DNA from: a virus
Reading direction: 5' to 3' (one strand)
DNA length: 51,805 bases
Virus record (IMG/VR): IMGVR_UViG_3300048006_000111
Location: 1 to 51,805 of that record
Position numbers and translations under genes: made by a program. Positions 42,966 through 50,667 of the stretch are shown piece after piece. Numbering within the stretch: the stretch's first letter is position 1; every line of letters starts with the position of its first letter. The notes below the pieces were generated by a model that saw nothing but the letters and a program-made list of their open reading frames with translations, searched no databases and was not told where the DNA came from.

Positions 42966-45440
42966 CTATCCAATTTTCTCAACAAGAACTCTTATTCCAC
43001 CTGCTGGGAACGAGTTTCCTGATATAAGAACAGCATTTACACTTGTTCTATCTACACATGCATGAACTGTTTCTTTAGTAGTGTTGTCAAATAACTGCAC
43101 TGAAACATCGTAAGAATTTAAATTATGTGTAACTGATCCAAATGCGCTTAATGTAGCGGCGTGACCAGAAGCTTGTCTAGCATAGTTCGATACAGCATCA
43201 ATTGTAGTTGTGTTGTTTGTATCTGTGTCAACGTTATAGTATATTAACTTATCAGCAGCTACTATTGTTGAACTTGATGTACCTTTAATATCAAGACCAA
43301 CTTTTGGTATAGGACCTGTACTACTTGTTACTATAATACCTTTTTCATCATTAGTTGTTGAAGCTTGTACAGCTGTAACATCACCTTGTGGTATAGCTGG
43401 AAAAGTAACTAAATTACCCTCACCATTTATGTACTGGCTAGAAGAACCAACAACATCTATATCAATAGCCGGTGCTGTGGTTGGATTACCAACGCTTACA
43501 GTAAACGCATTCCCTTCATGTGAAGCACTAACGTTAGTCACTGTACCTCCTGAGTTGTTGTCTGACCAAGGTACGTTAACTACTAAGTTATCTCCTGAAT
43601 CAACTTGAATCTTATATGTTCTATTTGTATTTGATGATGAGCTATTTGCTGCGACAGTTTGTGTTCCGTCTACGTTTGCGTTTATAGTATTTCCTGACAA
43701 GCTTAAACCTGTACCTGCAGCTCTTTGTGTGTTTGTATCTGTTGATGTTATAGTTAAAGTATCTCCAGCTACAGAGGTAGTAACGTTTGCGCCACCTGTT
43801 ATAGTTAGCGTATCATTGTTATTATCTGCAACCGCTGTACCTGAATCAGATGCTACGTTTTTAAATATGTTCTGACTTGATCCTCTATCTAAGTTTGTTA
43901 ATGTAGCTGTACCTGCTGAGTATGTAACACCTATTTGGTTAGATGTTCCGTTTACATTACCTAAACCAACTGTTGTTAATGTCGCTAGATCTGTATCGGA
44001 TTGAACAACTATAAAGTCGCCTTCAACAGAAGCTCCCGCTGCTGCAGCTGTTTGAACTATAACTGAATCACCAGGTGTTAAAGGTGTTGCGGCGTTTCCA
44101 AAGAAATTACCAGCAACTGTTACTACGTAGTAATCACCTACTGCAACTGCAACTCTACCGGCACCTGATGTTAAATTACCACCACCGACTATTGCACCGG
44201 TACTGGCATTGAAACCACCCTTAAACTCTAATAAACCAGTTAATGAAGATTGCACGAAAGCAGTTGTTGCTATTTTAGTAGAACTATCACCAGAATTTGG
44301 TGTTATAACATAACCATAACCAGAACCGTCTCTTGCTACAATTTTATTTGCTGTAGCCGCGACTGTTGCTTCAACATCAAGCTCAACTGAGCCAGAAGCT
44401 CCACCGCCAGTTAAATAATCTCCAGCTACTACTTCAGTTATGTCACCTTGAGGTATTGCTGGGAAAGTAACTCTATCACCTTCACCATTTACATATTCAG
44501 AAGAAGTTCCTTGCCATACACCTGTCATGGTTGTTGAACCAGACCCTGTAACTGTGTTTGAAACTACATTTAAAGCAGTACCGTCTGTTTTAAAGTTAAC
44601 AGCCGTTACACCAGATACTGTTCCTGCTGGAGCAAATGGTAAGTCAGAAACTAAACCTCTTTTAACAGCATCACTAGCGGAAGAATCTCCATATATAATA
44701 ATATCAGCTGTGTTTATAGCAGTTCCTTCAGCGTCTGGGGCTTTAACCACAACGTTGTTTGTACCTGTATATTCTACGTTTACTTCTGGAGTTGCCGTAG
44801 ATCCGTCATCTATTCTAATACCATCACCAGCGTCTACACCTGTTACATCACCTACAGCAGATATAGTAACCGCACCTGTTGATCCACTTATAGATATATT
44901 AGAACCAGCTACAATACTTGTTACACCTGAGTTTGTTATTGTTAATGTATTTGGAGATGCAGCTGCATCAGCTAATGAAATTCCTGTACCGCTAATAAAG
45001 TTTACAACTTCACCGTCAACCATATCAATAGCAGTTCCACCATCTGTTTGGTATTGCCATTTAGTATATGCTCCTGCTGGAGTTGCCCATACATTATCAC
45101 CTCTTAAAAACTTAGTAGCACTAGGCGTACCAGTAGCAGAAAGATCCGCTGTTGTTGTTATTGCTCCTGAGGTTGCATTTTGAGTTATGTCTATAAAAGT
45201 ACCGTCAGTTGGTGTTAAACTTATAACCCCAGATCCTGAACCATCCATTTCTACCCAAGCACTTCCGTTGTAAAAGTACATTTTTTTATCACCAACAGTA
45301 GTATCATAGTACATTTGACCTTCAACAGGTGAAGATGGTTGGCTTGCTGAGTTTTCAATTACCGGTTCCAGTAACTGGTTTTTATTCATCTCGATGTTTG
45401 ATCCAACCATTCCGATTGAACAGTAATAATTAATAGGCAT
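42966..45440 (-). CDS. Tail fibre protein (824 aa)
   Basis: MPINYYCSIGMVGSNIEMNK begins the N-terminus; the next block, SPVEGQMYYDTTVGDKKMYF and YNGSAWVEMDGSGSG, is a recurrent N-terminal motif of phage fibres and adhesins. The body is Thr/Gly/Ser/Val-rich beta repeats without catalytic motifs. The C-terminus (VRVLVEKIG) ends in a short hydrophobic strand. The gene lies between the S74 fibre and two short adaptor-like genes, so it probably attaches to the tail and bears the receptor-binding end. Confidence 0.78.
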   Translation of the reverse strand: MPINYYCSIGMVGSNIEMNKNQLLEPVIENSASQPSSPVEGQMYYDTTVGDKKMYFYNGSAWVEMDGSGSGVISLTPTDGTFIDITQNATSGAITTTADLSATGTPSATKFLRGDNVWATPAGAYTKWQYQTDGGTAIDMVDGEVVNFISGTGISLADAAASPNTLTITNSGVTSIVAGSNISISGSTGAVTISAVGDVTGVDAGDGIRIDDGSTATPEVNVEYTGTNNVVVKAPDAEGTAINTADIIIYGDSSASDAVKRGLVSDLPFAPAGTVSGVTAVNFKTDGTALNVVSNTVTGSGSTTMTGVWQGTSSEYVNGEGDRVTFPAIPQGDITEVVAGDYLTGGGASGSVELDVEATVAATANKIVARDGSGYGYVITPNSGDSSTKIATTAFVQSSLTGLLEFKGGFNASTGAIVGGGNLTSGAGRVAVAVGDYYVVTVAGNFFGNAATPLTPGDSVIVQTAAAAGASVEGDFIVVQSDTDLATLTTVGLGNVNGTSNQIGVTYSAGTATLTNLDRGSSQNIFKNVASDSGTAVADNNNDTLTITGGANVTTSVAGDTLTITSTDTNTQRAAGTGLSLSGNTINANVDGTQTVAANSSSSNTNRTYKIQVDSGDNLVVNVPWSDNNSGGTVTNVSASHEGNAFTVSVGNPTTAPAIDIDVVGSSSQYINGEGNLVTFPAIPQGDVTAVQASTTNDEKGIIVTSSTGPIPKVGLDIKGTSSSTIVAADKLIYYNVDTDTNNTTTIDAVSNYARQASGHAATLSAFGSVTHNLNSYDVSVQLFDNTTKETVHACVDRTSVNAVLISGNSFPAGGIRVLVEKIG

Positions 45441-45459
45441 AATTTATTTTTTTGTTTTG

Positions 45460-46164
45460 TTAGTTTAAAAATGAAGACCCCGTGACAGGTATGTCAAAGT
45501 CTACTGTTATTGTTGTTGCGTTAGTATAATCAATACAACCAAATATAACTTGATCTTGCGCGTTCACAAGTGTTACAGATGGTTCTGCTTTACCAGTTGT
45601 GTTATTTATCACCCATTGGTTAGATGATCCAAAGTCCTGTCTTATACTTACTCCAGAGCCTCCAGTTATATCAAAATGAATTAAAGTATATTGTGTGCCT
45701 TCTGTAGCTACGGTACCATTACCTCCTATGTATGTTAAGGTTGCGATATAGTAACTACTTGTTTGTGGGTCTACGACATAAGTATCCAATGTGTAATGAC
45801 CAAATTGGCTTATTTGATCACCTTGACCTAATAATATAGGTTTACCCGTTATATATTCTAAAAACTTAACTACGTTTTGTCCGTTTAGTTCTTTAGTAGA
45901 TATTCTTATTTGAGTTAAATTGTTAAAGCTAGAGCCAGAACCACCACCACCTGTTTTAGATATAGTGCCAACACCGCCATTTTGAGTATCTGACCATTTA
46001 AAAGACATTTGCCCACCGATGTTTACTTTAGCGTTTAAGTTTAAGTAATTAGCTACAGCGGAAGCTGTAAACTGTCTGGTTAATCTATTTGTGGCTTCAG
46101 TTCCTATCCACGCATCATTATCCGAAATTACTGTATCAAATGGATACGAACTTATTCTTGCCAT
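45460..46164 (-). CDS. Tail fibre adaptor-like protein (234 aa)
   Basis: MARISSYPFDTVISDNDAWI and EATNRLTRQFTASAVANYLN form an N-terminal block also seen, with variation, in the 163-residue gene next to it (ISAYP / DLLLGT / TTNFTVSSIAGF). The rest is Gly/Thr-rich beta (FNNLTQIRISTKELNGQNVV). This N-terminal pattern is common in proteins linking tail and fibres in marine Bacteroidota phages. Function is inferred from context. Confidence 0.55.
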   Translation of the reverse strand: MARISSYPFDTVISDNDAWIGTEATNRLTRQFTASAVANYLNLNAKVNIGGQMSFKWSDTQNGGVGTISKTGGGGSGSSFNNLTQIRISTKELNGQNVVKFLEYITGKPILLGQGDQISQFGHYTLDTYVVDPQTSSYYIATLTYIGGNGTVATEGTQYTLIHFDITGGSGVSIRQDFGSSNQWVINNTTGKAEPSVTLVNAQDQVIFGCIDYTNATTITVDFDIPVTGSSFLN

Positions 46165-46167
46165 GTG

Positions 46168-46659
46168 TTATTTGTATATTCTTATTTCTATCATTCCGTT
46201 TGTAACGTCATCTACAAAGCTACCATCAGCATTGTCTATATTGGTAACTCTTATGTAGTTTGGTCCAGCTGTTTTTATACTAACAGACTTTGACCCTGTA
46301 GAAGCAGGTGTAGAAATTCCCTTGTCTTCCCATGCAGAAACTGTTGCATATACTTTTTCTGTAAAACTAGCAGAAGCTGTTAAGTCATAAGAACCTATAC
46401 CCAGTCTTGTCCAAGTCCATGTTAGACCTGTTGTGTTTTGTAGTATGTTTGACACCGGTACACCTGAACTTCCTTGTTGACTCCACCTAGCTACATACGT
46501 TGTGTAGGCAGCTGTTGGATTAGCAAATCCTGCTATCGAGCTTACTGTAAAGTTTGTGGTGGTTGGCTGGTCGTCTGTGTTGGGTAGAGGTACACTTGTT
46601 CCAAGCAGTAGGTCATTTACCTTAGGTGTTCCTGTTGGGTACGCTGTTATGTTAGCCAT
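46168..46659 (-). CDS. Tail fibre adaptor-like protein (163 aa)
   Basis: MANITAYPTGTPKVNDLLLG and TTNFTVSSIAGFANPTAAYT, followed by beta-rich stretches (VARWSQQGSSGVPVSNILQN). It shares its N-terminal plan with the neighbouring 234-residue protein, suggesting duplication. It is the first gene of the long minus-strand operon, so its promoter should lie in the divergent region just above 46660. Confidence 0.55.
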   Translation of the reverse strand: MANITAYPTGTPKVNDLLLGTSVPLPNTDDQPTTTNFTVSSIAGFANPTAAYTTYVARWSQQGSSGVPVSNILQNTTGLTWTWTRLGIGSYDLTASASFTEKVYATVSAWEDKGISTPASTGSKSVSIKTAGPNYIRVTNIDNADGSFVDDVTNGMIEIRIYK

Positions 46660-46994
46660 TTAGTTGTTTTTTTCTTGTTCTTATATATTATATATACTTA
46701 CACAATTACTTCTTTTTTTACATAGGGTGTGACACTAGCCCCTTACTTATATCTCTTATAAGGCTTATGTCCTGTTTTTAAAAAATCGTTACGTATATAG
46801 GGGTATAGCACTGCCCCCTTTCTTTCACTAGCCAAACTCTCAGGAAAATGCAATTTATTTCGCCGGGCCCCCATTGTTTTCTAGCTTTCCAGCGTATATA
46901 TACGAACTTTTGCTGGCCCCCTCCCCCTATATTTAGACTTTTTTCTCTAATTTTTCACATGCTATTCTATATATTTAAAGAGATTTTACACAAG
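46660..46994. promoter_or_regulatory. Divergent control region with C-runs and inverted repeats
   Basis: No coding frame is evident. It separates the minus-strand late operon from the plus-strand small-gene array. C-runs of four to five bases lie at 46739-46742, 46814-46818, 46868-46872, 46917-46921 and 46923-46927 in otherwise very A+T-rich DNA. A perfect 12-bp palindrome, CGTATATATACG, is at 46893-46904, enclosed by CCAGC ... GCTGG. A second inverted repeat, CTTATA-TCTCT-TATAAG, is at 46746-46762. It likely holds the late promoter and perhaps operators or a replication origin. Confidence 0.6.
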
Positions 46995-47030
46995 AAATAC
47001 AGAATCAGTTTGATAATATATATGTAACTA
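46995..47030 (+). promoter_or_regulatory. Promoter-like repeat 1 (AAATAC-N10-TGATAATATA)
   Basis: AAATAC at 46995-47000, spacer of 10, TGATAATATA at 47011-47020, then TATGTAACTA. It is one of six copies on the plus strand with the same spacing. It lies 30 bases before the 23-codon gene, so it probably starts the array. Confidence 0.75.
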
Positions 47031-47059
47031 AAATACTAATAACAATTAAACTAAACAAT

Positions 47060-47131
47060 ATGCTATTACTTGTCATCGCACTACCAATCGCTCTCATCGC
47101 TACATTCCTTAGATCTGGAAACAATAGCTAA
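47060..47131 (+). CDS. 23-residue hydrophobic micropeptide
   Basis: MLLLVIALPIALIATFLR followed by SGNNS and TAA. A single hydrophobic helix (residues 2-17) with a positive residue and polar tail gives a minimal membrane peptide. It is directly after promoter repeat 1. Many phages use such peptides to inhibit host membrane proteins, but no target can be inferred. It may be spurious because it is so short; the promoter position supports it. Confidence 0.45.
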   Translation: MLLLVIALPIALIATFLRSGNNS

Positions 47132-47261
47132 TCGCTAAGTGACACATTGTCATGACATTACAAAGTATAATACTTATAATAGTATATGACACAATGACAC
47201 ACTGTGGTATGACATAACGACATATTAAACAACTAAACAAACATACACATTTATACATACA

Positions 47262-47297
47262 AAATACAAAACACAATTGATAATATAAATGTAACTA
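47262..47297 (+). promoter_or_regulatory. Promoter-like repeat 2 (AAATAC-N10-TGATAATATA)
   Basis: AAATAC at 47262-47267, spacer of 10, TGATAATATA at 47278-47287, then AATGTAACTA. It is upstream of the 75-residue gene (ATG at 47336) with the same architecture as the other copies. Confidence 0.75.
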
Positions 47298-47335
47298 AAT
47301 AACTAAATAATAATAATAACTTAAATATCTTAACT

Positions 47336-47563
47336 ATGCAAAATTTAAATTCAAAAAGATTTGTAATCAGAAAATCTTTAATCGGCAAAAACACTACAAT
47401 CAATGTAGTATTCACTAACGGCAAAACTGTCACTTACAATCACGATAAAGTGTATGAAGTAATGAAGTCTAAATTAGACACTATGAACTGCTGGCACAAG
47501 TATAAATCATATACTTCTTCAACTAGCGTTCCAGTAATCTGTCGTGAAGTAGTAGAAAAATAG
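47336..47563 (+). CDS. Hypothetical small protein (75 aa)
   Basis: MQNLNSKRFVIRKSLIGKNT, VVFTNGKTVTYNHDKVYEVM and NCWHKYKSYTSSTSVPVICR form two beta strands and a helix, basic overall. Preceded by promoter repeat 2 and the A-rich AATAATAATAAC leader. Its stop lies inside the hairpin before the first tRNA-like element. No family recognised. Confidence 0.65.
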   Translation: MQNLNSKRFVIRKSLIGKNTTINVVFTNGKTVTYNHDKVYEVMKSKLDTMNCWHKYKSYTSSTSVPVICREVVEK

Positions 47564-47660
47564 TATACTACTTCAAATACAAACAGACATAACGGTTTCA
47601 CTCTGCATTTTGACTACGTGAGCTCTACTTTGTGAGGTGGTTCGATTCCACTAATGTCTA
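47546..47660 (+). ncRNA. tRNA-like element 1 with upstream hairpin
   Basis: A 9-bp perfect hairpin, GAAGTAGTA/TACTACTTC (47546-47554 with 47566-47574), precedes an acceptor-like stem AGACAT (47585-47590) pairing with ATGTCT (47654-47659), followed by A. A T-arm-like hairpin lies inside it: GTGG-TTCGATT-CCAC (47637-47651). AACGGTTT resembles a D-loop. I could not find a regular anticodon stem, so it is not a normal tRNA. The sequence after the stem is ACTAA, as in the other elements. Confidence 0.6.
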
Positions 47661-47684
47661 CTAATAACTAATAATAATATAAAT

Positions 47685-47864
47685 ATGAACAGAAAATTTA
47701 TTCACTACGTACTAATCAAAATAACAGACATCGCTATTAAAGGATTTATAGCATCACTTGCAACCTTAGCCTTTGGCGGAATAGCTTACTTCATCTTCAT
47801 GATGATAACAGGTCAAGTAGATTACTCAGCGATGGATTCTATTCCATGTGGAATATGTAAATAA
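47685..47864 (+). CDS. Small membrane protein (59 aa)
   Basis: MNRKFIHYVLIKITDIAIKG, then FIASLATLAFGGIAYFIFMM (residues 21-40, a clear transmembrane helix), then GQVDYSAMDSIPCGICK with a C-x-x-C pair. A single-pass membrane protein of unknown role in the probable early block. It is too short for most gene finders. An AATATAAAT leader precedes it. Confidence 0.6.
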   Translation: MNRKFIHYVLIKITDIAIKGFIASLATLAFGGIAYFIFMMITGQVDYSAMDSIPCGICK

Positions 47865-47875
47865 GTTCACACAGT

Positions 47876-47906
47876 AAATACAATATCTATATGATAATAT
47901 AATAAA
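47876..47906 (+). promoter_or_regulatory. Promoter-like repeat 6 (AAATAC-N10-TGATAATATA)
   Basis: AAATAC at 47876-47881, spacer of 10, TGATAATATA at 47892-47901. It lies only 5 bases upstream of the ATG of the 46-residue gene, so a transcript starting downstream of the motif would have a very short or no leader. Confidence 0.65.
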
Positions 47907-48047
47907 ATGAAACGTATAAAATACATATCGCTCTTATCACTCTGGCTACAAAGTAACCATGAAATACTACCAGTTCTTCCACAAGAATTACTCGATGAAG
48001 TATATGTATACCAACGCTTCCAAACTAAACTAATTAATAATCTTTAA
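47907..48047 (+). CDS. Hypothetical small protein (46 aa)
   Basis: MKRIKYISLLSLWLQSNHEI and LPQELLDEVYVYQRFQTK. A helix pattern with basic N-terminus. The ATG is directly after promoter repeat 6. No function recognised. Confidence 0.5.
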   Translation: MKRIKYISLLSLWLQSNHEILPVLPQELLDEVYVYQRFQTKLINNL

Positions 48048-48059
48048 AACAATATAACT

Positions 48060-48179
48060 ATGTCTACATTTTCATACACATTACTAAAAATATCTTGGCG
48101 ACTATACGACAAGCATTACACTAAATTAACTGACGAGCAAAAGTCTAAAGTTATGGATATCTACTACGATTTCTACTAG
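48060..48179 (+). CDS. Hypothetical small protein (39 aa)
   Basis: MSTFSYTLLKISWRLYDKHY then TDEQKSKVMDIYYDFY. Aromatic-rich helices. The ATG follows 12 bases after the previous stop, so it probably belongs to the same transcript. Ends in TAG. No function recognised. Confidence 0.5.
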   Translation: MSTFSYTLLKISWRLYDKHYTKLTDEQKSKVMDIYYDFY

Positions 48180-48194
48180 TGTACATAAAGGTGA

Positions 48195-48278
48195 CTATCC
48201 GAACCTGCGGGCAACGAGCTTAACTGGATAGAACAAAAGACATAATGGTTAACGTGAGTTCGATTCTCACCATGTCTA
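48195..48278 (+). ncRNA. tRNA-like element 2 with upstream hairpin domain
   Basis: CTATCC (48195-48200) pairs with GGATAG (48226-48231), closing a domain that contains AACCTGCGGGCAACGAG. Next, AGACAT (48238-48243) pairs with ATGTCT (48272-48277), followed by A and CTAA, and encloses only nine bases (ATGGTTAAC region) plus a perfect T-arm, GTGAG-TTCGATT-CTCAC (48254-48270). It is an acceptor plus T-arm minihelix with no room for an anticodon arm. The acceptor stem matches element 1. Confidence 0.6.
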
Positions 48279-48307
48279 CTAATAATAACTTTTAAAATAA
48301 TAATACT

Positions 48308-48442
48308 ATGCAATTTATACTTACATGCCAAAACGGCAAGCAAATAGATATGTCAAGCGACGTACTAAAACAAATGAGCGGCGAGATAACTCGTGAAGAC
48401 GTTCAAGAAAGAATAACCTTCTATCAAAATACTAATAAATAA
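48308..48442 (+). CDS. Hypothetical small protein (44 aa)
   Basis: MQFILTCQNGKQIDMSSDVL followed by GEITREDVQERITFYQN. Beta strand then helix. Starts after AATAATACT leader and near tRNA-like element 2. No function recognised. Confidence 0.5.
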   Translation: MQFILTCQNGKQIDMSSDVLKQMSGEITREDVQERITFYQNTNK

Positions 48443-48443
48443 T

Positions 48444-48575
48444 ATGGATTTACTAGACTACATTGACTGGAATGGAATATGTGAAGATAATGATTTAAAA
48501 TATGGTGATCTATCACCTCATCAATATCAACAACTAGAAATAATAATAAAAGAATTTATAAAACAAAATAAATAA
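48444..48575 (+). CDS. Hypothetical small acidic protein (43 aa)
   Basis: MDLLDYIDWNGICEDNDLKY and HQYQQLEIIIKEFIKQNK. Acidic N-terminal half and helical C-terminal half. Its ATG lies one base after the previous stop, so it is an operon member. No function recognised. Confidence 0.5.
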   Translation: MDLLDYIDWNGICEDNDLKYGDLSPHQYQQLEIIIKEFIKQNK

Positions 48576-48580
48576 TAACT

Positions 48581-48841
48581 ATGGCTAAATACAGAAATGC
48601 AGAATATTTCCACAAAGAGTGGATTGCGTATAACGGCGAACATTGCTCAGCTTATACTTGTAACGACGTAGACTTACTAAGAGGCTACAACACAGTATCA
48701 TTTCCTGCAAAAACAGAAGCAGAAATGAAAGAAAAAATAGATCACTACATAGATAATAGATCTAATATACTAAAAGGTCTCGAGCTAGAGCGTAAAGCAG
48801 CGGCTGTATTCTATCAAACCTTAGACTATAAAGGCGACTAA
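48581..48841 (+). CDS. Hypothetical small protein (86 aa)
   Basis: MAKYRNAEYFHKEWIAYNGE, VDLLRGYNTVSFPAKTEAEM and ELERKAAAVFYQTLDYKGD form a beta-then-helix arrangement. Two cysteines (HCSAYTC). No family recognised. It starts five bases after the previous stop in the small-gene operon. Confidence 0.6.
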   Translation: MAKYRNAEYFHKEWIAYNGEHCSAYTCNDVDLLRGYNTVSFPAKTEAEMKEKIDHYIDNRSNILKGLELERKAAAVFYQTLDYKGD

Positions 48842-48842
48842 T

Positions 48843-49022
48843 ATGACTATGAGAGAACTAAGAGAAGTTTTTGGTCAAAAGGTGATCGACTTCACAATAA
48901 GTAAAGATCTATTATGTTATGATGAGATAATGGATAGAGATTACTTAGAGGAAAGAATAAGATTTTATGTAGATACACAACAAATACAAATTGAGTTGGA
49001 TAATACAAATGTAACAAATTAA
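48843..49022 (+). CDS. Hypothetical small protein (59 aa)
   Basis: MTMRELREVFGQKVIDFTIS, SKDLLCYDEIMDRDYLEERI and YVDTQQIQIELDNTNVTN. Its 3' end contains promoter repeat 4, so part of the coding sequence also serves as a promoter for the next gene. No function recognised. Confidence 0.5.
   Translation: MTMRELREVFGQKVIDFTISKDLLCYDEIMDRDYLEERIRFYVDTQQIQIELDNTNVTN
48982..49014 (+). promoter_or_regulatory. Promoter-like repeat 4 (AAATAC-N10-GGATAATACA)
   Basis: AAATAC at 48982-48987, spacer of 10, then GGATAATACA at 48998-49007 and AATGTAAC. Two differences from the consensus (T to G and T to C). It lies inside the end of the 59-residue gene and drives the next gene (ATG at 49033). Confidence 0.6.
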
Positions 49023-49032
49023 CAAATAAACT

Positions 49033-49233
49033 ATGCTAAAATTAAAACAAGTCAATTCGACTACTATTAAAATCGACGGCAAAACCTACAAAGGTTATAC
49101 TGTTGGCGATTTACCAAAAAGATTTGCTTTCATTTATAATGAAGAAAAAGATCAAGAAGGTATCACTGAGTTTTTCAACTTCAAAGGTCTTACTTATGTT
49201 GAATATAACCCTTCAATATGGTCTTATGTCTAA
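49033..49233 (+). CDS. Hypothetical small protein (66 aa)
   Basis: MLKLKQVNSTTIKIDGKTYK and GYTVGDLPKRFAFIYNEEKD plus EFFNFKGLTYVEYNPSIW. Beta-rich with basic start. It follows promoter repeat 4 and overlaps the next gene by eight bases (ATGTCTAA). No function recognised. Confidence 0.55.
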   Translation: MLKLKQVNSTTIKIDGKTYKGYTVGDLPKRFAFIYNEEKDQEGITEFFNFKGLTYVEYNPSIWSYV

Positions 49234-49480
49234 TCCAAAAAACATGAAAGAAGCATGCCTCTATGTAGAACAGGCAAGAAAAAATCGTGGTCGCGAGCAT
49301 AGGCGTGTCCACTCCCATGAAGTATGCGGCAGACTGACTGATAGCGAATGGCTGTCTGTAGTTACAAGGCAAAAGAAAACGTTTGCTAAAGGTAAGACGT
49401 TTGCCCATACTGCAAGGTGGAATGATCACCACGAAAAGTGGGATTTAAAAACAGTAAAAAATAAATACAATAAACTATGA
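49226..49480 (+). CDS. Hypothetical small protein (84 aa)
   Basis: The start at 49226 (MSNPKNMKEACLYVEQARKN) was chosen over a more upstream ATG because it overlaps the previous stop by eight bases. Basic and His/Trp-containing: RGREHRRVHSHEVCGRLTDS and HTARWNDHHEKWDLKTVKNK. It could bind nucleic acid. No family recognised. Confidence 0.55.
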   Translation: MSNPKNMKEACLYVEQARKNRGREHRRVHSHEVCGRLTDSEWLSVVTRQKKTFAKGKTFAHTARWNDHHEKWDLKTVKNKYNKL

Positions 49481-49596
49481 GTAAAATAAAAAACCCGTGG
49501 GATTTAGCCTACGAATTAAACAAAGATAATTATAGTAGAGCAGATATAGATGATATGTTGTTCTGTGAAGTAGAAGAATTAATAAATCAAGAATAA
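49477..49596 (+). CDS. Hypothetical small protein (39 aa)
   Basis: MSKIKNPWDLAYELNKDNYS and RADIDDMLFCEVEELINQE. It overlaps the previous gene (ATGA) and its TAA is directly followed by the ATG of the next. Acidic helix. No function recognised. Confidence 0.5.
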   Translation: MSKIKNPWDLAYELNKDNYSRADIDDMLFCEVEELINQE

Positions 49597-49842
49597 ATGA
49601 AAGATAATATTAGAGTAAACGGATGGGACTTCGAGTATGTAAGTCAAGATGATGGTAACGACCAGTTTTACCAATGTAGAGGTGAGGTAATGTATGATGA
49701 CGAGCATGACCAAATACCTGAACCAGCGTTGTGGAATGCAGCGTTGAAGTTAGAAGAACAGTTAACCGAAGAAGGTTATAGATGTGATGCAAATCATTCA
49801 GAAAAAGGTTGGGTTGAAGTAACAATATATAATAAGATATAA
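49597..49842 (+). CDS. Hypothetical small acidic protein (81 aa)
   Basis: MKDNIRVNGWDFEYVSQDDG, QFYQCRGEVMYDDEHDQIPE and LEEQLTEEGYRCDANHSEKG. Acidic beta/alpha protein with two cysteines. Tightly packed after the 39-residue gene. No function recognised. Confidence 0.55.
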   Translation: MKDNIRVNGWDFEYVSQDDGNDQFYQCRGEVMYDDEHDQIPEPALWNAALKLEEQLTEEGYRCDANHSEKGWVEVTIYNKI

Positions 49843-49843
49843 T

Positions 49844-50041
49844 ATGGAAAAAGTAAAAGACTATGTAGAAAGTGAATTAAAAATGTTAGATAGAGGTATT
49901 GTAGCCACACCTAATCAAGATTACCTTTTACAATTTACAGAAGCTAACAATGGAAGTAATGATTACTTACTAATGCAAATGGCAAAAAACTATGGCTATA
50001 AAATAGCTTTATTAAATATAAAAGATAGATTTTATGAGTAG
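49844..50041 (+). CDS. Hypothetical small helical protein (65 aa)
   Basis: MEKVKDYVESELKMLDRGIV, LQFTEANNGSNDYLLMQMAK and YGYKIALLNIKDRFYE. Helical, moderately charged. The start is one base after the stop of the preceding gene, and its end overlaps the next gene by eight bases. No function recognised. Confidence 0.5.
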   Translation: MEKVKDYVESELKMLDRGIVATPNQDYLLQFTEANNGSNDYLLMQMAKNYGYKIALLNIKDRFYE

Positions 50042-50249
50042 AATGAAAGAAATAGACGAAATAGCACAAGGTATTGCTGACGTCACTAAAGAATTAATGT
50101 ATGATAGTATACATTGGCAAATAGCAGATCAACACGTTGAAGGTGATTCTTACAACGACTTGCACGATTATGTTATGGCTAAGGCTATTGAGTATATGTA
50201 TTTATCTCAAGAGAGATTTCCACACAAACAAAATACGATTTCAAATTGA
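50034..50249 (+). CDS. Hypothetical small protein (71 aa)
   Basis: MSRMKEIDEIAQGIADVTKE, MYDSIHWQIADQHVEGDSYN and YVMAKAIEYMYLSQERFPHK. Helical with acidic patches. Its last codons contain the start of promoter repeat 3 (50231-50256). No function recognised. Confidence 0.5.
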   Translation: MSRMKEIDEIAQGIADVTKELMYDSIHWQIADQHVEGDSYNDLHDYVMAKAIEYMYLSQERFPHKQNTISN

Positions 50250-50266
50250 TAATATAAATGTAACTA
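50231..50266 (+). promoter_or_regulatory. Promoter-like repeat 3 (AAATAC-N10-TGATAATATA)
   Basis: AAATAC at 50231-50236, spacer of 10, TGATAATATA at 50247-50256, AATGTAACTA after it. It precedes the 62-residue gene (ATG at 50282) by 25 bases and matches repeat 2 almost exactly. Confidence 0.75.
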
Positions 50267-50281
50267 TTAAAATAATAAACT

Positions 50282-50470
50282 ATGTATTGTAAATGCGGCA
50301 CAGAAGTGCACCCTATCAGAATAAATTATGGCTATAAAACTTGTGTTCCTTGCAGCACTGTAGAAGATTACAGTTATGTTCCTATAATAAATCACAAGAC
50401 AGGTAATACAATACAAGTTGTTAGCCAAGAAGTAAGTGCATCAGTGCACAGAGCTTGGCGACGTAAGTAG
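50282..50470 (+). CDS. Small zinc-ribbon-like protein (62 aa)
   Basis: MYCKCGTEVHPIRINYGYKT and CVPCSTVEDYSYVP. C3-x-C5 and C21-x2-C24 give four cysteines in a C-x-C ... C-x-x-C arrangement, the pattern of small zinc ribbons. A basic tail (VHRAWRRK) follows. Proteins like this often bind RNA polymerase or nucleic acid, but no target can be named. The stop codon TAG forms the 5' base of the first stem in the structured region. Confidence 0.6.
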   Translation: MYCKCGTEVHPIRINYGYKTCVPCSTVEDYSYVPIINHKTGNTIQVVSQEVSASVHRAWRRK

Positions 50471-50667
50471 ACTGTCGCTGTGTGTACTCAGGGAGGAGAT
50501 GACACGGCAGGTCTAATAGCTACTGTGGAGGGATTAGTACGGCTACGGTATTTTAAGTAGTTAAGCTAACGAAGATCCTCTAAGGTAGTAAATAGCTAGA
50601 CTAGTAGCTTAATTAGGTATGATTAAAGGCGAACGAAGATTAATTAGAAGCATCATTGCATCACCTT

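Noticed and set aside
44527-45183. Long plus-strand frame (218 codons) inside the tail fibre gene
   Set aside because: It is antisense to a clear fibre gene, is Val/Pro/Ser-rich in the way expected from reversed Gly/Thr repeats, and has no leader or promoter.
47585-47660. Ordinary tRNA at element 1
   Set aside because: The acceptor and T-arm fit, but every 5-7-5 anticodon arm tested by eye had mismatches; the best (TGCAT/ACGTG) has an A-C mismatch and a pyrimidine at position 37.
50593-50640. tRNA 5' half starting near AGACTAG-TA-GCTT
   Set aside because: The same bases form a better long-range helix with 50513-50524, and the D-loop would be too long.
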